Shown here: positions 6,329-11,236 of the stretch, in pieces
How positions within the stretch are numbered: the stretch's first letter is position 1
Layout: each line of letters opens with the position of its first letter
Origin: Pseudomonadota bacterium
Lineage (GTDB): Bacteria; Pseudomonadota; Gammaproteobacteria; Xanthomonadales; Xanthomonadaceae
Direction: 5' to 3'
DNA: 11,236 bases
NCBI GenBank assembly: GCA_023423605.1
Contig: JAFAFF010000006.1
Coordinates: 1-11,236, forward strand
Program-made: the position numbers and the translations under genes
The notes under the pieces: generated by a model
What the model was told of the DNA's origin: nothing
Seen by the model: only the letters and a program-made list of their open reading frames with translations
Databases searched by the model: none

Positions 6329-6351
6329 AGCCGGGCAGAGCCCGGCTCTAC
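6329..6351. repeat. SMAG-type palindromic element, right member; its GTAG forms the fliR stop
   Basis: Read on the minus strand the element is GTAG then AGCCGGGC-TCT-GCCCGGCT, inverted relative to the partner at 6288 and separated from it by 18 nt. The TAG of its GTAG head (6348-6350) is the fliR stop codon, and the preceding G is the last base of the final Arg codon. The copy at 10781-10803 is identical over all 23 nt. Confidence 0.88.
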
Positions 6352-7139
6352 CTCACCACGGAGCCGGCGGCCTCGAAGGCGGCGTCGAACAGGCGCTGTA
6401 CCGGCGGGCCCATTTCACCGGCCATCACCGCCAGCAGCGACAGGCCCAGCAGCAGCGACACCGGCAGGCCGAGCTGGATGGGATTCAACGCCGGTGCTGC
6501 GCGCGCCAGCGCACCGAAGGCCAGGTTCACCGCCAGCATCGCCACGATCAGCGGCAGGGCGAGCGATACCCCGCCGCGCAGCACGCTGAGCAGGAACGTC
6601 GGCGCGGTGGCGGCCAGCGCGTGTGCATCCGGCAACGCCATGCCGATCGGCAGCGCACGGTAGCTGTCCACCAGCAGCGAAATCAACGCCAGATGGCCGT
6701 TGGCAGTGAAGAACAGCAGGCCGAACATCAGGTAGAACCACTGGCCGATCACGCCCGAGCTGCCGCCACGCATCGGGTCGGCCATCTGGGCGAAGGCCAG
6801 GCCGGTGCCCTGCGCGATCAGCTCGCCCGCCAGCGCGCCGGCTTCGAACACCAGCCGCAACATGAAGCCGATGGTCACCCCGACCACCAGCTCGCGGAAG
6901 ATGGTCAGCACGGTGGCGGCATCGAAGCCGGTCCACGCCGGCACCGGCGGCAGGATCGGCGCCAGCGCGATGGACAGCGTGGCCGCCAGCAGCACCTTCA
7001 CCCGCGACGGAACCGCACGGGTGCCGATCAACGGCATCGCCATGACCATCGCGCCTATGCGCAGCACGGTCCACAGCGTGTCGCCGATCATGCCGAAGGC
7101 CTGCAGGCCGTCGGCGGCCATCTGGGTCGCCGGATCCAT
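6348..7139 (-). CDS. fliR: Flagellar export gate protein FliR
   Basis: FliR is an integral membrane subunit of the FliPQR export channel, which opens the inner membrane to secreted flagellar proteins. The 263-residue product has the usual length and is almost entirely hydrophobic, with about six segments (roughly 11-35, 44-65, 75-100, 127-155, 175-205 and 212-240). Recognisable family stretches include LPPVPAW, FRELVVGVTIGFMLRLVFEAGALAGELI and QMADPMRGGSSGVIGQWFYLM. It begins at an ATG 10 bp after the fliQ stop with no clear Shine-Dalgarno, so translation probably depends on fliQ. The protein ends AAGSVVR. Its TAG stop is contributed by a SMAG palindrome, so the native stop may once have lain further downstream or been replaced. 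Confidence 0.97.
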   Translation of the reverse strand: MDPATQMAADGLQAFGMIGDTLWTVLRIGAMVMAMPLIGTRAVPSRVKVLLAATLSIALAPILPPVPAWTGFDAATVLTIFRELVVGVTIGFMLRLVFEAGALAGELIAQGTGLAFAQMADPMRGGSSGVIGQWFYLMFGLLFFTANGHLALISLLVDSYRALPIGMALPDAHALAATAPTFLLSVLRGGVSLALPLIVAMLAVNLAFGALARAAPALNPIQLGLPVSLLLGLSLLAVMAGEMGPPVQRLFDAAFEAAGSVVR

Positions 7140-7149
7140 CGGGCCGGGC

Positions 7150-7419
7150 CTAGCCGATCAGGTGCGGGATACGCTGGAACAGCAGCGTGGTGAACTCCAC
7201 CATGTGCCCCAGCAGCAGGCTGCCCAGCGCGAACAGCACCGCAGTCAGCGCGGCGGCCTTGGCGACGAAGGCGATGGTGGGCTCGTTGAGCTGGGTGGCG
7301 GCCTGCACGATGCCGACCACCACGCCCACCACCAGGACGGTGAGCAGCAGCGGGCCGGCCACCCACAGCGTGGCCATGAGGCCACCGCGCAGTTCGGTCA
7401 AGGCAAGTTCGGGTGACAT
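7150..7419 (-). CDS. fliQ: Flagellar export gate protein FliQ
   Basis: FliQ is the small two-helix subunit of the FliPQR export channel. The 89-residue length is exact for the family. There are two hydrophobic helical stretches (about 15-40 and 51-73) separated by TQLNEPTIAFVAKA, the conserved NExT(L/I)(S/A)FxPK-like loop. The ATG at 7419 is preceded by AGGA (7427-7430) at a 7-nt spacing, and the gene ends 10 bp before fliR. The 53-bp gap upstream to fliP is the largest inside the fliL-fliR run. It contains a small GC hairpin but no promoter that I can support. Confidence 0.97.
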   Translation of the reverse strand: MSPELALTELRGGLMATLWVAGPLLLTVLVVGVVVGIVQAATQLNEPTIAFVAKAAALTAVLFALGSLLLGHMVEFTTLLFQRIPHLIG

Positions 7420-7433
7420 GGGCGTTTCCTGTG

Positions 7434-7455
7434 GCGGGCGCGTTCGGGTGCCCGC
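7434..7455. other. Small GC-rich inverted repeat between fliP and fliQ
   Basis: GCGGGC (7434-7439) and GCCCGC (7450-7455) can pair as a 6-bp stem around a 10-nt loop in the 53-bp fliP-fliQ gap. No U-run follows on the coding strand. It could slow RNA decay or modulate fliQ translation, or be incidental in sequence of this GC content. Only the symmetry is supported. Confidence 0.4.
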
Positions 7456-7472
7456 GCGGCGAGCGGGAAGGG

Positions 7473-8264
7473 TCAGGAGGCGTTGAAGCTGGCCGCCAGC
7501 GTGCCCACGGTGAGCACCCAGCCATCGACCAGCACGAACAGCAGGATCTTGAACGGCGCGGACACCAGCATCGGCGACAGCATCATCATGCCCATCGACA
7601 TCAGCACGCTGGCGACCACCAGGTCGATGATCACGAACGGGATGAAGATCAGGAAGCCGATCTCGAAGGCGGTCTTCAGTTCGCTGGTGACGAAGGAGGC
7701 CACCAGCACGGGGAACGGAATCGCATCCGGGCTGGCATAGGTGCCGTGGCCGGCGATGCCGGCGAAGGTCATCAGGTCGGTTTCACGGATCTGTGCCAGC
7801 ATGAAGGCGCGCAGGGGCTGGGTGGTCAGCGACCAGGCGCTCTGGAAGTCGATCTCGCCGTTGAGATAGGGTGCCATGCCGGTGCTCCATGCCTTGTCCC
7901 AGGTGGGCAGCATGATCATCGCGGTGAGGAACAGCGCCAGCCCCAGCAGCACCTGGTTGGAGGGTGTCTGGCCGGTGCCCAGTGCCTGGCGCAGCAGCGC
8001 CAGCACCACGATGATGCGGGTGAACGCCGTCAGCACCAGCAGCATCGACGGGATCAGGGTGATAGCCGTCATCAGCAGCAGGGTCTGCAGCGGCAGGCTC
8101 ACCGGTTGCCCGCCGATGCGGCCGACGTTGACGTCCGGCAGCGGCGTTGCCGGCGCGGCGAAGGCCAGCACCGGCAGCAGCAGGAGCACCAGCAGCAGCG
8201 CCCGCGCCGTCCACACGGTGGGCGCCGGTCGCTGGCCGGCGCGGATAGAGGCGATCACATGCAT
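7473..8264 (-). CDS. fliP: Flagellar export gate protein FliP
   Basis: FliP is the core subunit of the export channel, forming a pentamer with FliR and FliQ. The 263-residue product has an N-terminal signal-like segment: a basic stretch to Arg21, the hydrophobic run ALLLVLLLLPVLAFA (22-36), and likely cleavage after AFA36. This fits the cleaved signal of flagellar FliP. The conserved core follows: LQTLLLMTAITLIPSMLLVLTAFTRIIVVLALLRQALGTGQTPSNQVLLGLALFLT at 59-114, then the central extracytoplasmic domain with MLAQIRETDL. Paired C-terminal helices contain FVTSELKTAFEIGFLIFIPF and MGMMMLSP. The ATG at 8264 lies 1 bp after the fliO stop, with AAGGA (8273-8277) at an 8-nt spacing inside the end of fliO. 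Confidence 0.97.
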   Translation of the reverse strand: MHVIASIRAGQRPAPTVWTARALLLVLLLLPVLAFAAPATPLPDVNVGRIGGQPVSLPLQTLLLMTAITLIPSMLLVLTAFTRIIVVLALLRQALGTGQTPSNQVLLGLALFLTAMIMLPTWDKAWSTGMAPYLNGEIDFQSAWSLTTQPLRAFMLAQIRETDLMTFAGIAGHGTYASPDAIPFPVLVASFVTSELKTAFEIGFLIFIPFVIIDLVVASVLMSMGMMMLSPMLVSAPFKILLFVLVDGWVLTVGTLAASFNAS

Positions 8265-8265
8265 G

Positions 8266-8679
8266 TTACGTATCCTTGCGCAGCCGCTGCTGGAGCAGCT
8301 GGGCGAAGTTGGGCAGGTTCTTCAGTTCCGGCACGCGCATGGGCGCGGGCGGCGGCAGCGGCGTTTCCAGCGTATGCAGGTGGCTGATGCCGCCGGCGGT
8401 CACGCCCAGCAGCATCTGTTCACCGTTCACTTCCAGCACCACCACGCGCTCCCTGGCACCGACGGCGATGCTGGACACCAGCTTCATGCCCTCCGGTGCG
8501 CGGAAGCCACTGCCGGGCATGCGCTTGAGCAGCCAGCCGAGGCCGACCACCAGCGCCAGCACGGCCAGCAGCGCGATCACCGCACCGAAAAGTCCGGGCG
8601 TAGTAGGCGCGTGCTGGCCCACCTGGACGGCGCCCTTGCCGGCGGCCTGGGCGGTGGCGATGAACAGCAGCGGGCTCAA
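8266..8679 (-). CDS. fliO: Flagellar export assembly protein FliO, TTG start
   Basis: FliO is a small bitopic membrane protein that helps assemble the FliP ring. The 137-residue product starts MSPLLFIATAQAAGKG, resembling a weak signal segment. One clear membrane helix lies at about 30-52 (LFGAVIALLAVLALVVGLGWLLKR). A cytoplasmic domain follows, with the family pattern KLVSSIAVGARERVVVLEVNGEQMLLGVTAGGISHL (66-101), then a Pro-rich stretch and a basic tail. The start codon appears to be TTG at 8679, overlapping the fliN stop as TTGA (8676-8679), which matches the coupling used at the fliM/fliN junction. FliO is poorly conserved in sequence, so identification leans on the pattern and on its place between fliN and fliP. 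Confidence 0.93.
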   Translation of the reverse strand: MSPLLFIATAQAAGKGAVQVGQHAPTTPGLFGAVIALLAVLALVVGLGWLLKRMPGSGFRAPEGMKLVSSIAVGARERVVVLEVNGEQMLLGVTAGGISHLHTLETPLPPPAPMRVPELKNLPNFAQLLQQRLRKDT

Positions 8680-9011
8680 CGCAGTCTCCGGATCCGCTCG
8701 CTGGGACTGACCACATCGGTCAGGCGCACGCCGAAACGGTCATTGATCACCACCACTTCGCCGTGCGCGATCAGGGTGCCGTTGACGAACACGTCCAGCG
8801 ATTCGCCGGCCCCGCGTTCCAGTTCCACCACCGAGCCCTGGTTGAGCTGCAGCAGGTTGCGGATGGGCAGGCGGGCGCGACCGACTTCCAGCGACAGGGT
8901 TACCGGCACGTCGAGGATGACGTCCAGGTTCAGGTCGGGGGACTGGGCATCGTCGGCCAGCAGGGTGTCGAACTGGGCAGGCGTGGGTGCATTGTCGTCG
9001 AATTCGTTCAT
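8676..9011 (-). CDS. fliN: Flagellar motor switch protein FliN
   Basis: FliN builds the lower C-ring of the motor, where it helps switch rotation and receives export cargo from FliH. The 111-residue product has a short acidic N-terminus (MNEFDDNAPTPAQF) followed by one SpoA domain (about 27-103). It carries LDVILDVPVTLSLEVGRARLPIRNLLQLNQGSVVELERGAGESLDVFVNGTLIAHGEVVVIN, a textbook FliN core. I placed the start at the ATG at 9011 because it forms an ATGA (9008-9011) with the fliM stop; a longer open frame reaches 9140 but its extra residues are the antiparallel shadow of fliM. Length and domain are complete. The stop overlaps the fliO start. Confidence 0.97.
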   Translation of the reverse strand: MNEFDDNAPTPAQFDTLLADDAQSPDLNLDVILDVPVTLSLEVGRARLPIRNLLQLNQGSVVELERGAGESLDVFVNGTLIAHGEVVVINDRFGVRLTDVVSPSERIRRLR

Positions 9012-10015
9012 TGCGGGTCGTCCTGGATGACCGGTACGCGCTGGCGCGTGCCCGGCGGATGGGTAGCGGTGATCTTCACGGCGTTCATGCCATTGGCCAC
9101 GCCGAACTGGCCGGTGAATATCGGAATGTCTTCCACGCACACCGGTACCTGGGCGGGCAGCTCGATGGGCAGCACGTCGCCGACCTTCAGGCGGGTCAGG
9201 TCGCGCAGGCTCATGCGCCGGGTGGCCAGCACGCTGGACACGGTGACTTCGGCGACATCCAGCTGTTCGCGCAGGGTCTGGCCCCAGCTTTCGTCACGGT
9301 CGTTGCGGTCGCTCTGGATGCCGGCATCCAGCAGTTCGCGGATCGGTTCGAGCATGGAATAAGGCAGGGTGACGTGGATGTCGCCGCCACCGCCGTCCAG
9401 TTCCACGTGCAGGCGGCAGACCACCACGTACTCGCGTGGGGTGACGATGTTGGCGAAATGCGGGTTGATTTCCGAATTGATGTATTCGAAATCCACGTCC
9501 ATCACTGGTGCCCAGGCTTCGCGCAGGTCGGCGAAGGTCTGCTTCAGCAGCAGGTGGATGACGCGCATTTCGGTGGCGGTGAACTCACGGCCTTCGATGC
9601 GGGTGGGGTAACGGCCGTCGCCACCGAAGAAGTTGTCGACGATGGCGAACACCAGGGTCGGCTCGAACACGATCAGCCCGGTGCCGCGCAGCGGCTTGAA
9701 GCGGATCAGGTTGAGGTTGGTGGGCACATACAGCGAGTGCATGTAATCGTTGAACTTCAGCAGTTCGATGCCACGCACGGACAGTTCCGCCGAGCGGCGG
9801 ATCAGGTTGAACAGGCCGATGCGCCACAGGCGCGCGAAGCGCTCATGGACCATTTCCAGGGTGGGCATGCGGCCGCGGATGATGCGGTCCTGGCTGGCGA
9901 AATCGTACGAGCGCGCTTCGCCCGGGGCAGGGCCTTCCGGCTCCATGGCCACGGCGCCGCTGTCCACGCCGTGCAGCAGCGCATCGATTTCGTCCTGTGA
10001 GAGCAGATCGTTCAT
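9008..10015 (-). CDS. fliM: Flagellar motor switch protein FliM
   Basis: FliM forms the middle of the C-ring and binds phospho-CheY to reverse the motor. The 335-residue product has three parts. The N-terminal CheY-binding peptide is LSQDEIDALL (5-14). The CheC-like middle domain (about 45-230) contains the GGDG turn (131-134, in VDNFFGGDGRYPTRIEGREFTATE). The C-terminal SpoA domain (about 253-325) contains VTVSSVLATRRMSLRDLTRLKVGDVLPIELP. All three are intact. The ATG at 10015 follows the fliL stop by 10 bp with only a weak purine run (AAAGGG) upstream, and its stop overlaps fliN by 4 bases. Presence of the CheY peptide indicates a chemotaxis-controlled motor. Confidence 0.98.
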   Translation of the reverse strand: MNDLLSQDEIDALLHGVDSGAVAMEPEGPAPGEARSYDFASQDRIIRGRMPTLEMVHERFARLWRIGLFNLIRRSAELSVRGIELLKFNDYMHSLYVPTNLNLIRFKPLRGTGLIVFEPTLVFAIVDNFFGGDGRYPTRIEGREFTATEMRVIHLLLKQTFADLREAWAPVMDVDFEYINSEINPHFANIVTPREYVVVCRLHVELDGGGGDIHVTLPYSMLEPIRELLDAGIQSDRNDRDESWGQTLREQLDVAEVTVSSVLATRRMSLRDLTRLKVGDVLPIELPAQVPVCVEDIPIFTGQFGVANGMNAVKITATHPPGTRQRVPVIQDDPQ

Positions 10016-10025
10016 CGCAGGCCCT

Positions 10026-10544
10026 TTACTGGGTCACGAAACTGGTGAACAGCAGGTCGTCGACGCCCGGAGTACCGGTTTCGGCCACCAGTACCTTGCG
10101 CACTTCCGCCAGGGCATCGGCCTGCAGCTTCTCCTTGCCGGTGCGGTCGGCGATCTGTTCCGGGGACACCTGCGAGAACAGCATCAGCAGGCGTGCGCGC
10201 AGTGCGGGGGCATGGGTCCTGATCGCTTCCAGCGCGTTGGCGTCGCGGGTCATCAGCTGCACTTCCACCTGCAGGTAGCGCGGGCCGTCGATGGGGCCGT
10301 TGAGGTTGACCACGAACGCCGGATCCAGCGGGAAGTAGCGGGCCGGCGCGGGCGGGGCCTTCGGCTTGCCGGCCGCCTTGCCATCGCCTTCGATGTGCGC
10401 GGCCTGCGTGAAGTACCAGGCGCCGCCACCGGCAAGGGCGACCGCGACCGCGACAAGCGCGGCGATCAGGGGCAGGCGGCGGCGCGGCGCGGTGGCCGTG
10501 TCCTTGCTGGCGGAAGTCTGGGTTTTATCGGCGGCTGCGGCCAC
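10026..10544 (-). CDS. fliL: Flagellar basal-body-associated protein FliL, GTG start
   Basis: FliL is a single-pass inner-membrane protein that surrounds or supports the stator. From the GTG at 10544 the product has 172 residues: a cytoplasmic N-terminus ending in RRR (21-23), one membrane helix (about 24-46, PLIAALVAVAVALAGGGAWYF), a Lys/Pro-rich linker, and a periplasmic domain. That domain contains PARYFPLDPAFVVNLNGPIDGPRYLQVEVQLMTRD (67-101) and ends DDLLFTSFVTQ, typical of FliL. I chose GTG at 10544 because AGGAG (10551-10555) lies 6 nt upstream and the sigma-54 promoter would start transcripts near 10565. A TTG at 10601 opens a longer frame but lies upstream of that promoter. fliL is the first gene of the fliLMNOPQR run. 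Confidence 0.95.
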   Translation of the reverse strand: MAAAADKTQTSASKDTATAPRRRLPLIAALVAVAVALAGGGAWYFTQAAHIEGDGKAAGKPKAPPAPARYFPLDPAFVVNLNGPIDGPRYLQVEVQLMTRDANALEAIRTHAPALRARLLMLFSQVSPEQIADRTGKEKLQADALAEVRKVLVAETGTPGVDDLLFTSFVTQ

Positions 10545-10550
10545 GGGAAG

Positions 10551-10555
10551 CTCCT
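10551..10555 (-). promoter_or_regulatory. Shine-Dalgarno that fixes the fliL start
   Basis: AGGAG on the minus strand, 6 nt before the GTG at 10544. Together with the promoter position it decides between the GTG and the longer TTG-started frame. The expected leader is only about 21 nt. Confidence 0.8.
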
Positions 10556-10576
10556 GGAGGTTGCCCGCAGGCACAT

Positions 10577-10590
10577 GCAAGAGGCGTGCC
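10577..10590 (-). promoter_or_regulatory. Sigma-54 (RpoN) promoter of the fliLMNOPQR operon
   Basis: On the minus strand GGCACGCCTCTTGC matches the -24/-12 consensus (GGCACG-N4-TTGC) in full, with GG and GC separated by 10 bases and an A following to complete TTGCA. The start is expected near 10565, about 21 nt before the fliL GTG, with a Shine-Dalgarno in between. In Pseudomonas the fliL promoter is known to be RpoN/FleQ-dependent, which agrees. The FleQ enhancer was not identified. Confidence 0.88.
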
Positions 10591-10688
10591 GGGGGAGGCA
10601 ACCGCAGCGTGGCGGATTGTTGACGGCAGGCAATCCGGCGCTGCCGGCTTGCCCGCGCATTCCTCCTTATCCCCGCGCCTGTCGGCGC

Positions 10689-10711
10689 GCCCCCTTGAAC
10701 AACAAGGGGGC
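10689..10711. terminator. Strong hairpin in the fliK-fliL gap, terminator-like
   Basis: GCCCCCTTG (10689-10697) and CAAGGGGGC (10703-10711) form a 9-bp stem with an AACAA loop. On the plus strand it is followed by only TTTGG, and on the minus (flagellar) strand by GCGCGCC with no U-run. It is therefore a weak candidate as an intrinsic terminator in either direction. It may still separate fliK transcripts from the fliL promoter, or act as a 3'-end stabiliser for fliK mRNA. Confidence 0.5.
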
Positions 10712-10742
10712 TTTGGCTCCAGACCCGGTATGGGGGGGGCGG

Positions 10743-10765
10743 GTAGAGCGGGGCTCTGCCCCGCT
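10743..10765. repeat. SMAG-type palindromic element, left member of the fliL-fliK pair
   Basis: GTAG (10743-10746) followed by AGCGGGGC-TCT-GCCCCGCT, identical over 23 nt to the element at 6288-6310. Here the following two bases (AC) extend the palindromic look to 25 nt. It is 15 nt from, and inverted relative to, the partner at 10781. Confidence 0.88.
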
Positions 10766-10780
10766 ACGCGGCAATGCCCC

Positions 10781-10803
10781 AGCCGGGCAGAGCCCGGCTC
10801 TAC
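10781..10803. repeat. SMAG-type palindromic element, right member of the fliL-fliK pair
   Basis: On the minus strand, GTAG followed by AGCCGGGC-TCT-GCCCGGCT, identical to the element at 6329-6351. It lies 10 bp beyond the fliK stop, so the pair would form the 3' end of the fliK message. Confidence 0.88.
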
Positions 10804-10813
10804 GATGCTGGGG

Positions 10814-11236
10814 TCAGGCGTAGGCGTCGAGGATGCCGCGCTGGCGGATCAGCTGCGCGGCGGAGACGGTGACTTCGCCGGGCGCCGGATCGCTGTCCAG
10901 GCCGCCGCCGTCGCCGCTGCCATGGCCGTTGCCGGACGATGACGCGCCGCCCTGTGCATGCTGGCCGACATCGGCATGGGCCAGCTGGAAGCCCTGTTCG
11001 CCGAGCAGTTCACGCAAGCGCGGCAGGCTGCTTTCCAGGGCGTGGCGGACGTCCACGTGCGGGCTGCTGAAACTGGCGTGGACCCGGTCGCCGTCCATCT
11101 GCAGGCGCACGTCGATCGCGCCGAGATCGTCCGGACTGATGCGGATGTGGGCGTGGCCGATCTTCTGGTCCGCCAGCCAGCCGATGCGCGCGCTGAGCGC
11201 GTCATCGAAACCTTCCTGGCCCAGCACCGGCACAGG
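10814..11236 (-). CDS. fliK: Flagellar hook-length control protein FliK, C-terminal part
   Basis: FliK is secreted as a molecular ruler, and its C-terminal domain signals FlhB to switch export once the hook is long enough. Only the last 140 residues are in the window. They contain the Flg_hook domain: LADQKIGHAHIRISPDDLGAIDVRLQMDGDRVHASFSSPHVDVRHALESSLPRLRELLGEQGFQL, where the (I/L)xPxxLGxxxVxL pattern is diagnostic. A Gly/Ser-rich linker (GASSSGNGHGSGDGGG) follows, then the tail VTVSAAQLIRQRGILDAYA. The N-terminal ruler part lies beyond the window edge. The stop is followed by a SMAG pair and a hairpin, so fliK probably ends an upstream transcription unit, with fliL starting a new one. Confidence 0.93.
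   Translation of the reverse strand, partial: PVPVLGQEGFDDALSARIGWLADQKIGHAHIRISPDDLGAIDVRLQMDGDRVHASFSSPHVDVRHALESSLPRLRELLGEQGFQLAHADVGQHAQGGASSSGNGHGSGDGGGLDSDPAPGEVTVSAAQLIRQRGILDAYA

Larger units (their letters stand above)
10545..10813. other. Intergenic region between fliK and fliL (269 bp)
   Basis: This is the longest gene-free stretch. In the direction of transcription it holds the SMAG pair (10803-10743), a run of eight G on the plus strand (10732-10739), the 9-bp hairpin (10711-10689), a 6-bp GC hairpin (10674-10679 with 10684-10689), the sigma-54 promoter (10590-10577) and the fliL Shine-Dalgarno. I see no gene in it. Confidence 0.85.

Noticed and set aside
6251..6589. Plus-strand ORF preceded by AGGAGG (6232-6237)
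   Set aside because: The Shine-Dalgarno-like run is suggestive but 13 nt away. The product is Arg/Pro/Ser-rich and antisense to fliR and the SMAG pair, with no family resemblance.
5109..7193. Plus-strand open frame of 694 codons across flhB and fliR
   Set aside because: It is antisense to two well-identified genes, with shadow-type composition and no domain.
7440..7453. GG-N10-GC match on the minus strand between fliP and fliQ as a sigma-54 promoter
   Set aside because: The spacing fits but the boxes do not: the -24 side is out of register with GGCAC, and the -12 side lacks TTGC.
10466..10660. Minus-strand ORF of 64 codons with AAGGAGG beside its ATG
   Set aside because: The Shine-Dalgarno is only 1 nt from the ATG, the frame overlaps fliL out of phase, and it begins upstream of the mapped-looking sigma-54 promoter. 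The composition is shadow-like.
10732..10739. Run of eight G as a phase-variation tract
   Set aside because: It lies in an intergenic region about 140 bp upstream of the fliL promoter and outside any frame, so slippage would not switch a gene. It may also be prone to sequencing error.

Overview
The window is a piece of a polar-flagellum gene cluster from a high-GC gammaproteobacterium of the Xanthomonadaceae/Lysobacteraceae. Stenotrophomonas, probably the S. maltophilia group, is the best guess. Gene order and protein sequences fit this family. Two pairs of short GTAG-headed palindromes match the SMAG repeats known from S. maltophilia. The genus call is inference, because no database search was possible.

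Every convincing gene lies on the minus strand, so transcription runs from high to low coordinates: fliK (3' part only), fliL, fliM, fliN, fliO, fliP, fliQ, fliR, flhB, flhA, flhF, fleN/flhG, fliA (5' part only). The products are the hook-length ruler (FliK), a stator-associated protein (FliL), the motor switch and C-ring (FliM, FliN), the export gate and its assembly factor (FliO, FliP, FliQ, FliR, FlhB, FlhA), the polar placement and number regulators (FlhF GTPase, FleN ATPase) and sigma-28 (FliA) for the late genes. The long plus-strand open frames are antisense shadows.

Layout: fliK ends at 10814. A 269-bp gap follows, holding a SMAG pair, a strong hairpin and a well-formed sigma-54 promoter just before fliL. 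fliL to fliR is tightly packed, with 4-base overlaps at fliM/fliN and fliN/fliO, a 1-bp fliO-fliP gap and a 53-bp fliP-fliQ gap. After fliR a second SMAG pair, whose GTAG end supplies the fliR stop codon, is followed by a second probable sigma-54 promoter before flhB. flhB and flhA overlap by 4 bases. A 143-bp gap before flhF is spanned by three tiny open frames linked by stop-start overlaps. flhF, fleN and fliA then overlap each other.

Points most worth a second look are the micro-ORF relay between flhA and flhF, an in-frame 21-bp tandem repeat (about 12 units) in the flhF linker, the SMAG element that ends fliR, and the twice-repeated arrangement of SMAG pair then sigma-54 promoter. No mobile element, CRISPR, tRNA or rRNA was seen.
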